A stretch of DNA of 37,219 nt, from assembly GCA_012839845.1 (NCBI GenBank), contig DUMM01000079.1, forward strand, positions 1 to 37,219, written 5' to 3'. Position 1 is the stretch's first letter; the number at the start of each line of letters is the position of its first letter. The DNA comes from Bacillota bacterium. Lineage in GTDB: Bacteria > Bacillota > Limnochordia > DTU087. This document shows, in pieces, positions 19,409-29,520 of the stretch. The notes beneath the pieces were generated by a model. That model worked only from the letters and a program-made list of their open reading frames with translations, did not search any database and was not told the DNA's origin. The position numbers and the translations under genes were made by a program.

Positions 19409-20506
19409 ATGTTTAGGTTCATCCTGAAGCTGGTATTCGTCCTTGTGGGTGCTGGCATTCTGCGTCAAGCAGCTGCTCATTTATTGAATGCAGGGCTGTG
19501 GCTTAACCCGGCGGTTAATAGTAGTCGGGTTTTGTTGTGGGCATCGGCAATAGGTGCAGTTCTCGGCTTAATCATCGGCCCCCGGATCATAAATAAACTG
19601 GAGCAGGCGATGGGCCGGCTCATTTCCAGTCTCAACCGGACCTCACCTTACGATCTGGTTGTCGGAGCCGCAGGCTTAGTTGTAGGATTGCTCATCGGAA
19701 TCCTGGCTACTCTTCCTATTCCTGACCACGTACCAATCATTGGAGAATACGTCCCTTTAGTTGCAACACTGACCATCGGATATATAGCAATGGCGGTGGC
19801 TTTGAAGAAAAAAGAGGAATTATTGAGTTTATTCAATCTGTTCCCCCGTTCAGTGGATAAGCAGCACGGGCGGGAGCGGCGTTTCTTTGGGCAGAAAGTA
19901 GCATGCAAGATTCTAGACACCAGTGTAATCATCGACGGCAGGATTGCGGATATCTGCCGCACCGGGTTTCTTGAAGGTACGCTGATTGTCCCGGGTTTTG
20001 TCCTGGAAGAACTGCAGCGTATCGCCGACTCTTCCGATGTGCTGAAGCGCAACCGAGGAAGGCGGGGGCTGGACATTCTCAACAAGATGCAAAAGGAACC
20101 GGGAGTCACCATCAAGATCGACTACCGGGACTTTGATGACATTGCTGAAGTAGATACCAAACTGCTTCGCCTGGCCAAGGTGCTGGGTGCCAAGGTAGTA
20201 ACCAATGACTACAACTTGAACAAGGTGGCAGAACTGCAGGGAATACCGGTGCTGAACATCAATGAACTGGCCAATGCCGTCAAGCCCATAGTCCTGCCGG
20301 GAGAAGAAATGGTCGTGCATGTGATCAAAGACGGAAAAGAACAGGGACAAGGTGTTGCTTACTTAGATGACGGGACTATGATCGTGGTAGATGGGGGCCG
20401 CAAGTACATCGGAGAAGATGTGGGCGTTATGGTAACCAGCGTCCTGCAGACAGCTGCGGGAAGGATGATTTTCGCCAAGCCCAAGGCTATGGAAAAGGCA
20501 TTGTAA
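19409..20506 (+). CDS. PIN/TRAM domain membrane protein (YacL family)
   Basis: N-terminal TM segments, KILDTSVIIDGRIADIC PIN motif, C-terminal TRAM (KDGKEQGQGVAYLDDGTMIVVDGGRKYIG). Confidence 0.93.
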   Translation: MFRFILKLVFVLVGAGILRQAAAHLLNAGLWLNPAVNSSRVLLWASAIGAVLGLIIGPRIINKLEQAMGRLISSLNRTSPYDLVVGAAGLVVGLLIGILATLPIPDHVPIIGEYVPLVATLTIGYIAMAVALKKKEELLSLFNLFPRSVDKQHGRERRFFGQKVACKILDTSVIIDGRIADICRTGFLEGTLIVPGFVLEELQRIADSSDVLKRNRGRRGLDILNKMQKEPGVTIKIDYRDFDDIAEVDTKLLRLAKVLGAKVVTNDYNLNKVAELQGIPVLNINELANAVKPIVLPGEEMVVHVIKDGKEQGQGVAYLDDGTMIVVDGGRKYIGEDVGVMVTSVLQTAAGRMIFAKPKAMEKAL

Positions 20507-20538
20507 CCAAATTATAAGCTGGTCATAGTTAGGAATCA

Positions 20539-20573
20539 GGGTCTCGCTGGATCGGATCAGCGGGGCCCTTTTG
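20539..20573 (+). terminator. Rho-independent terminator
   Basis: GGGTCTCGCTG...CAGCGGGGCCC (two G-U) then TTTT. Confidence 0.65.
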
Positions 20574-20641
20574 ATTGCCAAGGTGTGGGAGGCTTCAGTG
20601 ACTGTAAGCTAAACTTGCAGGCGAGGGGGAGTAGAGCCGTA

Positions 20642-21850
20642 ATGGGAAGAGTAACAGCTGTTGTGCCGGCAGCGGGAAAAGGACTGCGGATGGGGCTTGA
20701 AAGTCCGGGGAAGCAGTTTGCAGACCTGGGAGGCAAGCCGGTCCTTGCCCATACATTGACGGCTTTAGCTGCTGCAGAGGCGGTTGATGGGATAATTGTG
20801 GTGACGGGGAAGGAGCAGATCCCTTTAGCCAGGCGTTTGGTGCAAGACTATCCTGTGGGCAAAGTGCACGATATAGTACCGGGGGGCGACACCCGGCAGG
20901 AATCGGTACGGCTGGGGCTCAGCCGAGTTCCTTGCGACACGGAGATAGTTGTAGTACACGACGGCGCCAGGCCCTTGGTAGAGCCGGTCCTGGTTAATCA
21001 GGTCATCGAGGCCGCGCGGGAGTACGGGGCGGCGGGTGCGGCAGTGCCGGTGAAAGACACCATCAAAGTAAGCGACGAAGCGGGATTCGTCATCTCTACT
21101 CCGTCGAGGGATAGATTGTGGGCCATTCAAACTCCTCAGGCCTTTCGCTGTGAACTCCTCAAGGAGGCACATCGGCAGGCTCAAGCCCAGGGCTATGAGG
21201 GTACCGATGACTGCATGCTGGTGGAAAAGCTGGGTCGGCCGGTTAAGCTGGTTTTGGGCAGCTACCGGAACATCAAGCTGACAACACCGGAAGATATGAT
21301 TATCGCCGCAGCTCTGCTGGAGGCCGCTGCCAAGGGGCAGTCTCGGGAGGACAGGGGGCCCATGCCGAGACCTCGGGTTGGGTGGGGATATGATGTTCAT
21401 CAGCTGGTGGAAGGCCGCCCCCTGATTCTGGGAGGTGTTGCTGTCCCCCATGAAAAGGGCCTCTTGGGCCACTCCGATGCCGATGTACTGCTCCATGCGG
21501 TGATGGACGCGCTGCTTGGGGCGCTGGCCTTAGGTGATATAGGTCAGTATTTCCCCGACACCGACCCCAAGTGGCGGGGGGCCAGCAGTCTGGAGCTCCT
21601 GCGGCAGGTGGGCAGCATCATAGCCTCGGTCCAAACCCGCAAACCTGTTATTTCCCACATCGACTGCGTGATTATCGCCGAGCGGCCCAGACTAGCCGCT
21701 CATATTCCCCAAATGCGCAGAAACATTGCAGAGGCTTTGCAGCTGGACATCGATCAGGTGAGCATCAAGGCCACAACATCCGAGGGTTTGGGGCCGGCGG
21801 GGCGGGGCGAGGGAATCATCGCCCAGGCGGCAGCTCTGGTTTTGGCATAA
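20642..21850 (+). CDS. ispDF: Bifunctional IspD/IspF (MEP pathway)
   Basis: [12 protein letters not shown] and VHDGARPLV (IspD), then [44 protein letters not shown] (IspF) in one frame. Confidence 0.95.
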   Translation: MGRVTAVVPAAGKGLRMGLESPGKQFADLGGKPVLAHTLTALAAAEAVDGIIVVTGKEQIPLARRLVQDYPVGKVHDIVPGGDTRQESVRLGLSRVPCDTEIVVVHDGARPLVEPVLVNQVIEAAREYGAAGAAVPVKDTIKVSDEAGFVISTPSRDRLWAIQTPQAFRCELLKEAHRQAQAQGYEGTDDCMLVEKLGRPVKLVLGSYRNIKLTTPEDMIIAAALLEAAAKGQSREDRGPMPRPRVGWGYDVHQLVEGRPLILGGVAVPHEKGLLGHSDADVLLHAVMDALLGALALGDIGQYFPDTDPKWRGASSLELLRQVGSIIASVQTRKPVISHIDCVIIAERPRLAAHIPQMRRNIAEALQLDIDQVSIKATTSEGLGPAGRGEGIIAQAAALVLA

Positions 21851-21927
21851 CCAGTGCATGGAACCCTCATTTTTTACCCATACTAGGTATGCATGGCAGC
21901 AGTTGGGTGAAAAGGAGGGTTTTGCAA

Positions 21928-22719
21928 TTGCAGCGACTTATCAGCCTGATACTCAGCCTGATCTTAATCTTTACTGTCGGAAGCGGGTTGGTCCGGGAAC
22001 TCTACTCTGTAGGGGATGTAATAATGGCCGGTGAGAGCATCGGTGTCCGCCAAACCCGCATTGGCGGAAGGGAGGTAGGTGAGGTTCTGGTCAACGGCCA
22101 AGTCGTCCTGCGGGTGAGGACCAGTGCAGGAGGCCTTACTCCCTTCCAGCGGGCAGCGGTTATAGCCGGCCGGATAGCTGCCTGCGCAGGGGAAGGGTAT
22201 CGTCCTGATGCCATTCTGCCGGATGTAGTCAACGGCAGCAATGCTGTCAGCTGGAGAGGAGAATTGATCGCAACAGTGGATGCTGCCCACGCCAAACTAA
22301 ACAATACCACTCCCTACCTGCTGGCCAAAGTCTGGGCCAACAACATGCGGCGGGCATTTGGTTGTGCCTCCGTTCCTACCGAATATGTCTTGGACGATGC
22401 CAATGGTGAAGTGATCACTGCTTTCTGCACAGCCTCTTGGTACGGCGACGGATTGGACGGTCAGGTTACCGCCAGCGGTGAGCTGTTTGACAGCTCGGCT
22501 CTTACCGCTGCCCACCGCTATCTCCCCTTTGGCACACGGGTGCGGGTTACCAACCTGTATAACGGCAAGAGCGTAGTGGTGGTCATTAACGATCGAGGGC
22601 CCTATGTGAAAGGCAGAGCCATAGACCTCTCAAAAGGAGCCGCAATTGCTCTGGGCATGAAAGAACAGGGCATCGGTCCAGTCAAATTGGAGGTCATGGG
22701 GTCAGGGAGGGTTATCTAA
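21928..22719 (+). CDS. RlpA-like double-psi beta-barrel secreted protein
   Basis: TTG start 9 nt after GGAGG; signal-like N-terminus MQRLISLILSLILIFTVGS; C-terminal TASWYGDGLDGQVTASGELFD...RYLPFGTRVRVTNLYNGKSVVVVINDRGPYVKGRAIDLSKGAA. Confidence 0.88.
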   Translation: MQRLISLILSLILIFTVGSGLVRELYSVGDVIMAGESIGVRQTRIGGREVGEVLVNGQVVLRVRTSAGGLTPFQRAAVIAGRIAACAGEGYRPDAILPDVVNGSNAVSWRGELIATVDAAHAKLNNTTPYLLAKVWANNMRRAFGCASVPTEYVLDDANGEVITAFCTASWYGDGLDGQVTASGELFDSSALTAAHRYLPFGTRVRVTNLYNGKSVVVVINDRGPYVKGRAIDLSKGAAIALGMKEQGIGPVKLEVMGSGRVI

Positions 22720-23669
22720 TGGCCCAATCCAGCAATGCGGCTAAGGGCTTGGCGGCAGTCAAGCTGCCCTTTGCGGCGGCTGGTGCCTTTATCGCGCTCT
22801 GCTTGGCATTCTGGGTTGCTACGGCAGCAGCTGCGGCAAATGGGGTTGCAGTATGGGGAGCAGACTTGTCCCCTTCGGAAAAGACCAAGATAGTCCAGCT
22901 GATGGGCATTGAGCCCAGTGACATAGCTCTGGAGCTGACTGTGACCAATGCCGAAGAGCATGCCCTGTTGGGAAGTACAGTACCCGCCTCCTATCTGGGC
23001 ACCCGGGCTGTGTCATCAGCCTATGTGCGTCCCCTGGAGGCAGGAAAGGGCCTGAAGATTACAACTCACAACATCACCTGGGTTTCCAAGCGGATGTTTG
23101 CTCAGGCGCTGGTAACAGCCGGGATGCGAGACGCGGAGGTAATTGCAGCGGCTCCGGTACCGGTTTCGGGCACAGCAGCTTTGACCGGCATCTTCAAGGC
23201 CTTCGAGACGGCATCCGGTGATGAGCTTCCCCGCAGAGCCAAGGAGCTGGCCGGCGAGGAGCTATACATCACCCGAGAGGTAGGGGAGTCCATCGGCCAG
23301 GAGCAAGCCGGCCGGCTGATGGAAATGGTGAAAAGACAGGTTGTGGAGCAGGGGCTGACCGACGAAGAACAGGTTATTGAGGTTGTCCGCAGGATAGCCG
23401 CTGACCTGGACTTGAGCCTTACGGAAAGGGAAATTGAGAGAATCGCCTCCCTGATGTCCAAGCTCCAGGAATTGGACCTCAAGCTGGATGATCTGGACAG
23501 GCAGCTTCGTCAAATATCCGACAATGTCAGCATCCTTGCAGAAGGGCAAAGAGGCCTGCGGAGTTCTTTAGCTGCCTGGCTGCAGCAGCTTCTGGATTTC
23601 TTGGCCCGGCTCTTGGAGCAGCTGATGTCCTTTGCTGGCGGTGTTCTTAAGCGGCTGCTGCCGGCCTAA
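22719..23669 (+). CDS. DUF1002 family secreted protein
   Basis: Start overlaps upstream stop (TAATG); signal peptide; SPSEKTKIVQLMGI..., TVTNAEEHALLGSTVPASYLGTRAVSSAYV. Confidence 0.8.
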   Translation: MAQSSNAAKGLAAVKLPFAAAGAFIALCLAFWVATAAAAANGVAVWGADLSPSEKTKIVQLMGIEPSDIALELTVTNAEEHALLGSTVPASYLGTRAVSSAYVRPLEAGKGLKITTHNITWVSKRMFAQALVTAGMRDAEVIAAAPVPVSGTAALTGIFKAFETASGDELPRRAKELAGEELYITREVGESIGQEQAGRLMEMVKRQVVEQGLTDEEQVIEVVRRIAADLDLSLTEREIERIASLMSKLQELDLKLDDLDRQLRQISDNVSILAEGQRGLRSSLAAWLQQLLDFLARLLEQLMSFAGGVLKRLLPA

Positions 23670-23685
23670 ACGCGGATATCGGCTG

Positions 23686-24132
23686 TCAGCGGCTGAACAG
23701 TTCAGTCAAGAGTGCGGCCATACCTGCTGCCACCAATGGACCTACCGGAATGCCGTCAAAGAATGTGGCGCCGATAATGGTACCTATCACCAGCCCGGTG
23801 ATGCTTTCCGGGTGTGTTTTCAAGAGGCTAAGCCCCTTGGCACCTAGATAAGCACCGGCGATGCCTCCGAGGATGGCTGCAGTACCCTGGGGAGTGATGA
23901 ACGCGCCTACCAAATCCCTGCTGGTTAACTCCCCAGCGGCAAAGGGCGTCAAGATGGCAAAGATAAGAAGAGTGAGCCCTGCCCGAAAGCCTGGCCCTTC
24001 GAGGTACGGCAAGACCCAGTGAATGCCCAAGAGGCGGATTAACAAAAGGCCGGCGGCAGAGACAGAAACAAGGCGGTTGTCTCCAATCACTCCCAGAAAG
24101 AGCAAGAACAAGAGGCATAAATCGTGGAACAC
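23686..24132 (-). CDS. DUF441 family membrane protein
   Basis: GTG start with GGAGGGG SD; LLLFLGVIGDNRLVSVSAAGLLLIRLLG..., GTIIGATFFDGIPVGPLVAAGM. Confidence 0.85.
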   Translation of the reverse strand: MFHDLCLLFLLFLGVIGDNRLVSVSAAGLLLIRLLGIHWVLPYLEGPGFRAGLTLLIFAILTPFAAGELTSRDLVGAFITPQGTAAILGGIAGAYLGAKGLSLLKTHPESITGLVIGTIIGATFFDGIPVGPLVAAGMAALLTELFSR

Positions 24133-24270
24133 CCTGACCCCTCCTCTCTCCAGCGTATTCCCCCGGGCTCAGGAAAATGCTGGGCGAAGGGGGATTTGTC
24201 TTCTGGGCGCGGCAAAGGCAGCAGCTGCCCAGGGAGGCGGCACTGCTGCCTCATATCGGGGGAGGGGCTT

Positions 24271-25326
24271 TTAACCCAGCACTGCGTGGATCATTATGAA
24301 AGTGGCTGCGGCCACCAGCACCTCCACGCCAAGTCCCACTGCAAAGGGCCTTAACCCTGCCCGCATGCGGCTTCGCTGCAGGGAAAGCCCAACGCCAGCA
24401 AAGGTCAGGAGAAAAGCCCAGTTGGAGAGATTGGTCAGAAGCTGGGCCTGACTTGCCGTAAAAAAGCCGACGGTCTTCAGGGATGACAGGAGCAGAAACC
24501 CCAGGACGAACTTGGGGAACCTCGACCAGAGGAAGGCCCCTTTGTTCTCGATATCTCGCGTAAGCCCTTGCCGGGCATGGAGCAAGGCGAAAAAGAGGAT
24601 CACAAATCCCATCAGAGCATTCCGCGACAGCTTCACCAGTGTTGCTACTTCGCCGGCCCGCTCGGAAAAGGCCATGCCGGTGGCAACTGCCTCTGCGGTG
24701 TTATCGACGGTTAGACCCGCCCAGTAACCGAACATTATATCTGTCATGCCGGTCAAACGTCCGATGATGGGATATACAGCCAGGCCCATGGCCCCAAAGA
24801 TGAGGACCGTGGCGATAGCGTAGCTGGCCTCTTCTTCAGTCGCGTTGATGGCTCCAGTTGCTCCGATAATGGCCGATACTCCGCAGATGCCGCTGCCCAC
24901 GCCGATGAGGCTGCCCAGTCCTTCGGAAAGGCCTGCCCATTTGGAAAGGAGCCGGGCGGTGAATATTGCCAAACAGATTTCCATTAGTACCAGGACGATG
25001 CCGGTGCCTCCAATATGGATGACACTGGACATGGCAAATTTGGCTCCCATCAGCACGATTCCGACCTTGAGCCAGAATTCGTAGGTACGCACACCTGGGA
25101 TAAACACCTTAGGCAAAGAAACGGCGTTAGAGATCAGGGCACCAAAGGCGATGGCAAATATGACATATTCCATATGGGGAACATACTGGGCAGCGACTTT
25201 TCCCAGAATACCGACGACAAAGAGCAGCGCGATGCCGGGAATAAACCTCAGCCCCTGTGTGAGGAGATTCGGAGACGCGTCCGCAACCGATCTGCTGGTA
25301 GATATGTTCTCTTCCAGTTGACCCAT
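24271..25326 (-). CDS. YeiH-family (UPF0324) putative sulfate/anion exporter
   Basis: About 10 TM segments; GVGSGICGVSAIIGATGAINATEEEASYAIATVLIFG. Confidence 0.88.
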   Translation of the reverse strand: MGQLEENISTSRSVADASPNLLTQGLRFIPGIALLFVVGILGKVAAQYVPHMEYVIFAIAFGALISNAVSLPKVFIPGVRTYEFWLKVGIVLMGAKFAMSSVIHIGGTGIVLVLMEICLAIFTARLLSKWAGLSEGLGSLIGVGSGICGVSAIIGATGAINATEEEASYAIATVLIFGAMGLAVYPIIGRLTGMTDIMFGYWAGLTVDNTAEAVATGMAFSERAGEVATLVKLSRNALMGFVILFFALLHARQGLTRDIENKGAFLWSRFPKFVLGFLLLSSLKTVGFFTASQAQLLTNLSNWAFLLTFAGVGLSLQRSRMRAGLRPFAVGLGVEVLVAAATFIMIHAVLG

Positions 25327-25358
25327 GACTGTAAACCTCCTGCCTCATGGATGCCGCC

Positions 25359-25466
25359 CTACCAGGGGATTTGCGGCAGCAGCTGGATTTTGGCTAAAGC
25401 AGCAATCACCAGTGCAGTCAGGACTGCAATCCAATCAAGGGACAACCGCCCCTTCTGTTTCGACAC
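25359..25466 (-). CDS. 35-aa single-TM small protein
   Basis: GTG start 6 nt after GGAGGTGA SD; MSKQKGRLSLDWIAVLTALVIAALAKIQLLPQIPW; overlaps comA 3' end by 32 nt; absent from ORF track. Confidence 0.75.
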   Translation of the reverse strand: MSKQKGRLSLDWIAVLTALVIAALAKIQLLPQIPW

Positions 25467-26277
25467 CGAGAGTCACCTCCTCGATGGTGAGCTTCAGTGT
25501 ATCGGACCGCATTCCCAAGCGGGTGGCCTCTAAAGCCAACACGTCGCCGGGCTGGATGTTGCCCAAGTTGACGCTGTGGCCCAGTTTGGTCAGGAGCTCT
25601 TTCTGCTGGGACACCTGAGGCGCCTCCCAGATAATGTTCTCCGGATGGAGTACGTTCTCGAGAACAGCTTCCAAGACGTCATTCTTGATATGTCCCGAAT
25701 TGTCGTAGATGCCGATGCCCCGGCCCGATTCCCTGGCTTCTACTATGACCCTGTAGGCGCCTGTATCCAGGTCCTGTTCGATTTGGCGGGCAGCTGCTTT
25801 AGGATCAAAGGGGGCATCCGTGTCTTTCTTGCCCACCTCGGTCAGTACGCCCAGACCAAGGGTATGGGCCCGGATAATGATCTGCCGCCGTTGAGAGGGC
25901 GAAAGGTCTATCGTTCCAGAAGAGACCTCCACATAGGTAAACCCCAGTTCTTTGACCAAGGAGAGAAACTCCTCAGCCTTGCCTTGAAGAACAGCCACCT
26001 CCAGCAGGGTGCCGCCCGGGTAAACATCGACGCCGTAGGACTTGACTAAAGAGATCTTTTTGGCCAGCTGTTCTGCGGGATATAGGGGTGCAGTTCCAAA
26101 TCCCAGTTTAATGAAGTCCACGTAATCAGCGGTGAGTGACAGCCAATGCTCGGTGGTTACAAGATCCATGCCCTTATCGATCACCATGGTCAGGCCGCTA
26201 AACCGGGGTTTGGGCTGACGGCCCTTCCACGGAGGCCGAAGAAGCTCGTTCCACGGGCTGTGCAGCTGATACGTCAT
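25435..26277 (-). CDS. comA: Phosphosulfolactate synthase (ComA/YitC family)
   Basis: FSGLTMVIDKGMDL, YVDFIKLGFGTAPLYP, YPGGTLLEVA, VEARESGRGIGIYD; start placed at ATG after GGAGGG SD. Confidence 0.9.
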   Translation of the reverse strand: MTYQLHSPWNELLRPPWKGRQPKPRFSGLTMVIDKGMDLVTTEHWLSLTADYVDFIKLGFGTAPLYPAEQLAKKISLVKSYGVDVYPGGTLLEVAVLQGKAEEFLSLVKELGFTYVEVSSGTIDLSPSQRRQIIIRAHTLGLGVLTEVGKKDTDAPFDPKAAARQIEQDLDTGAYRVIVEARESGRGIGIYDNSGHIKNDVLEAVLENVLHPENIIWEAPQVSQQKELLTKLGHSVNLGNIQPGDVLALEATRLGMRSDTLKLTIEEVTLGVETEGAVVP

Positions 26278-26451
26278 AGGGCATCCCTCCAATGGTTGAA
26301 AGGTGAAAGAAGTCGCAATCTCCTTTACCATATGCGCTTTAGATCCTAGTGGTCACTGCAGCAGCGGCAGAACTGCTATGCTTTTGAGAAAGACTATGTT
26401 AGGATATAGGAAGAAGTTTGCGGCTGTGCCGCAGTAGAGAGGGAGATAGCC

Positions 26452-27936
26452 GTGGCCATTCAGGTGTATAACACGCTGACCAGGAAGAAAGAACCCTTTG
26501 TCCCCCGGGATCCGGGGCACGTTTCCATATACGTTTGCGGCATCACCCCTTATGATCAGAGCCACTTGGGTCATGCTGTCCCTTCTATCATTTGGGATGC
26601 AATACGCCGCTTCTTGGAGTTTAAGGGATATAAGGTGCGGCTGGTGCAAAACTTTACTGACATAGATGATAAGATCATCGCCAGGGCCCAAGCCACCGGG
26701 GAGGATGTCTTCGAGATCTCCCAGCGCTATGCCCAGGAGTATCTAGATGCTATGGATGCCTTGGGAGTTAAGCGGGCAGATCTTTATCCCCGGGTCAGCC
26801 AGGAGATCCCCGCCATCACAGCTATGGTGCAGGAACTGATTAAGAAAGGCCACGCCTATGTGGTGGATGGGGATGTGTACTTCGATGTTACTTCTTTTCC
26901 TGAATACGGTAAGCTGTCGGGACAGCAGCTGGAGGAATTAGAAGCAGGTGTCCGGCTGAGTGTCGATGAACGCAAGCGCCACCCCATGGATTTTGCTCTG
27001 TGGAAAGCCGCCAAACCCGGGGAGCCTGCTTGGGACAGCCCCTGGGGTAAAGGGCGTCCCGGATGGCATATAGAATGCTCCGCTATGTCTCTGAAATACT
27101 TAGGTAACGGCTTTGACTTCCACGGCGGCGGCGTTGACCTGGTTTTTCCCCATCATGAAAATGAAATCGCCCAGTCGGAGTCTTATACCGGGGAACCTCC
27201 CTTTGCCCGCTGCTGGCTGCACAACGGGCTTCTGCAGGTCAAGGACGAGAAAATGTCCAAGTCCTTGGGGAACTTCACCCCTTTGGCAGGTCTTCTGGAT
27301 AAGTATCCGGCCGGGGTGATTCGGCTTTACGTACTGTCTTCCCATTACCGCAGTCCTTTGCAGTACAGCGAAGAAAAGCTGGAGGAAGCAAGGCGGGGCT
27401 GGGAGCGGCTCATGGATACGGTGGCGAATCTCAAGTATTTGCTGTCCTCATGGGAAAAAGCGGGTAGTCCTGGGGCGGATAGGCCGTCATTGGAGGAGAT
27501 AGAATCTCCTGCCGTCCGGCAGCTGGCTGAGGAAGTCGAGTCCTCCCGCAGCAAGTTCATCGCCGCCATGGAGGATGACTTCAACACCGCCGGAGCCACT
27601 GCCGCGCTGTTTGAGCTGGCCCGGAGCATCAATGCTTTTCAAGGGCAGACGGCAAACTTAACAGATAGGGAGAGGCAGCAGTGCCTGCCGGTACTGAGGG
27701 AGGCCGCCGCTGTTTTCCAGCAGTTGGGCGGCGGTATCCTGGGCCTGATAGAGGACAAATCCAGTCCCTCCGGGGCCGAGCAGCTCACTGAGGCGCTGCT
27801 GGAGCTGTTGGTAGAGGTGCGGCAGCGGGCGAGGGACAAAAAAGATTGGGCCACTGCTGATTATATTCGGTCCGAGCTGGGCAAATTGGGTGTGAAACTG
27901 GAAGATTCGCCCTTGGGGACCCGCTGGAAATTGTAG
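26452..27936 (+). CDS. cysS: Cysteinyl-tRNA synthetase
   Basis: [34 protein letters not shown]. Confidence 0.97.
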   Translation: MAIQVYNTLTRKKEPFVPRDPGHVSIYVCGITPYDQSHLGHAVPSIIWDAIRRFLEFKGYKVRLVQNFTDIDDKIIARAQATGEDVFEISQRYAQEYLDAMDALGVKRADLYPRVSQEIPAITAMVQELIKKGHAYVVDGDVYFDVTSFPEYGKLSGQQLEELEAGVRLSVDERKRHPMDFALWKAAKPGEPAWDSPWGKGRPGWHIECSAMSLKYLGNGFDFHGGGVDLVFPHHENEIAQSESYTGEPPFARCWLHNGLLQVKDEKMSKSLGNFTPLAGLLDKYPAGVIRLYVLSSHYRSPLQYSEEKLEEARRGWERLMDTVANLKYLLSSWEKAGSPGADRPSLEEIESPAVRQLAEEVESSRSKFIAAMEDDFNTAGATAALFELARSINAFQGQTANLTDRERQQCLPVLREAAAVFQQLGGGILGLIEDKSSPSGAEQLTEALLELLVEVRQRARDKKDWATADYIRSELGKLGVKLEDSPLGTRWKL

Positions 27937-28000
27937 TTCTTTCTGCCGGCGGACGAGCAGCGCTTAGCGCTGGTAGAAACCTTTACAGGGTGGGTGTAGT

Positions 28001-28498
28001 TTGGCAGATCATCAAGATTCAACGGTGGATGTACAGGAGCATCTGCGCAAGTTCAAGGAATTGATGGGTACAGACAGGACGTCCTTTCTCGGAGCAGATC
28101 CCGCCCTTCTGCCTCCTTTGGTGCTGGCGTATATCGGCGATGCCGTATTTGAGCTGTGGGTTCGCCTGCAGCTGGTGCGGGCCGGAAGCCGCCGCATGGC
28201 TGCCTTACACAAAGAGGCGGTCCATTGGGTCAATGCCGGTAGCCAAGCCCGCATCCTGGAAGTATGGCAGCCGGTATTGACAGAGGCCGAGAAGGAGATT
28301 GTCAGAAGGGGCCGCAATACCAAGAGCAGTGTCCCTAAGAGCGCGGCGGTGACGGATTACCGCCTGAGCACCGGCCTGGAAGCATTGGTTGGTTATCTGT
28401 TTTTGGCTGGGGAAACTGAAAGACTGCTGGAGCTTCTCACCCTGGCGGTAGAAGTCGATCCTTCCGCGGCAGGAGACAGTAAGGATAGAGGAGTCTGA
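28001..28498 (+). CDS. mrnC: Mini-ribonuclease III
   Basis: LLPPLVLAYIGDAVFELWVR; RRGRNTKSSVPKSAAVTDYRLSTGLEALVGYLFL; TTG start. Confidence 0.93.
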   Translation: MADHQDSTVDVQEHLRKFKELMGTDRTSFLGADPALLPPLVLAYIGDAVFELWVRLQLVRAGSRRMAALHKEAVHWVNAGSQARILEVWQPVLTEAEKEIVRRGRNTKSSVPKSAAVTDYRLSTGLEALVGYLFLAGETERLLELLTLAVEVDPSAAGDSKDRGV

Positions 28499-28499
28499 G

Positions 28500-29252
28500 A
28501 TGGCAGGGGAAAGAACACAGATCGAAGGCAGAAATCCAGTGAGAGAGGCCCTTCGGGCCGGAACAAAACTGGACCGGCTGGTGTTGGCCAAGGGTTCGGA
28601 ACGCAGCCTCCAGGACATTGTAGCTTTGGCTGAAGCAGCGGGAATTCCCCTAGAATGGAAAGAGCGGGAATGGCTGGATAAGAAAAGCCGCACCAGGGCT
28701 CATCAAGGTGTTATCGGATGGCGGGAGCCTGTAGGATATGTGGAGCTGCCGGACCTTCTGGAAAAGGCCCGGGCATCCTCTCGTCCTCCGCTCTTGGTAA
28801 TTCTAGACGGCATCCAAGATCCCCACAACCTAGGTTCTGTACTGCGGACAGCGGAAGCCGTTGGTGCCCACGGCATAGTGATTCCAAAGCGGCGGGCGGT
28901 GGGGCTGACTGCAACAGTGGCCAAAGTCTCCGTCGGGGCGGTGGAATATGTGCCGGTGGCCCAAGTGACCAATCTGGCCCGGGCCATTTCCGATATAAAG
29001 GAAGCGGGACTGTGGGTGGTGGGAGCCGATATGGACGGAGAAGTGGTCCACTTTGAAGCAGATTTGACGGGCCCGCTGGCACTGGTCATCGGCGGCGAAG
29101 GCAAAGGTCTTGCCCGTTTGACCAAAGAAAAGTGCGACCTTACTGTGAGGCTGCCAATGTACGGCAGGATCAATTCTCTAAATGCGGCAGTGGCTGCCGC
29201 GGTTCTGCTGTATGAAGCAATAAGGCAGAGGACAAGCCATCGGGGAACCTAG
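28500..29252 (+). CDS. rlmB: 23S rRNA 2'-O-ribose methyltransferase RlmB (TrmH/SpoU family)
   Basis: IEGRNPVREAL, LDGIQDPHNLGSVLRTAEAVGAHGIVIPKRRAVGLT, IGGEGKGL, LPMYGRINSLNAAVAAAVLLYEA. Confidence 0.94.
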   Translation: MAGERTQIEGRNPVREALRAGTKLDRLVLAKGSERSLQDIVALAEAAGIPLEWKEREWLDKKSRTRAHQGVIGWREPVGYVELPDLLEKARASSRPPLLVILDGIQDPHNLGSVLRTAEAVGAHGIVIPKRRAVGLTATVAKVSVGAVEYVPVAQVTNLARAISDIKEAGLWVVGADMDGEVVHFEADLTGPLALVIGGEGKGLARLTKEKCDLTVRLPMYGRINSLNAAVAAAVLLYEAIRQRTSHRGT

Positions 29253-29268
29253 TCCTGAAGCTGTTTTC

Positions 29269-29297
29269 TTGACGCTCCCCTGGTGCTGTTGTATAAT
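29269..29297 (+). promoter_or_regulatory. Sigma-A promoter upstream of sigH
   Basis: TTGACG - 17 bp - TATAAT. Confidence 0.8.
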
Positions 29298-29520
29298 GTC
29301 TTTGTGTTGGCAGTGGACAAGCTGAGCCCAGCAGAAGGATGGTTGCGGCATGCCTTGGGGAAGCTTCAATGGATCCATTCCGTGAACAGGGAGGTCAGGG
29401 AAATGGACCCACTCCCCTACAGACACTTTGGTGCTCTGCTCGGGGAAGGGATGATGCCCTTGTGCTGAGGCGCAAGGTCAATCTCTGTCAGGCGAAAACG
29501 ACCGGGTGGAGGCGATATGT

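Noticed and set aside
21571-21927. 5' extension of the 382-aa ORF ([17 protein letters not shown]...)
   Set aside because: It is an out-of-frame reading of ispF; the RlpA-like protein has a clear SD and signal peptide starting at TTG 21928.
26340-26451. T-box riboswitch before cysS
   Set aside because: The gap is too short and lacks the T-box sequence; only a small GCGGC TGT GCCGC hairpin is present.
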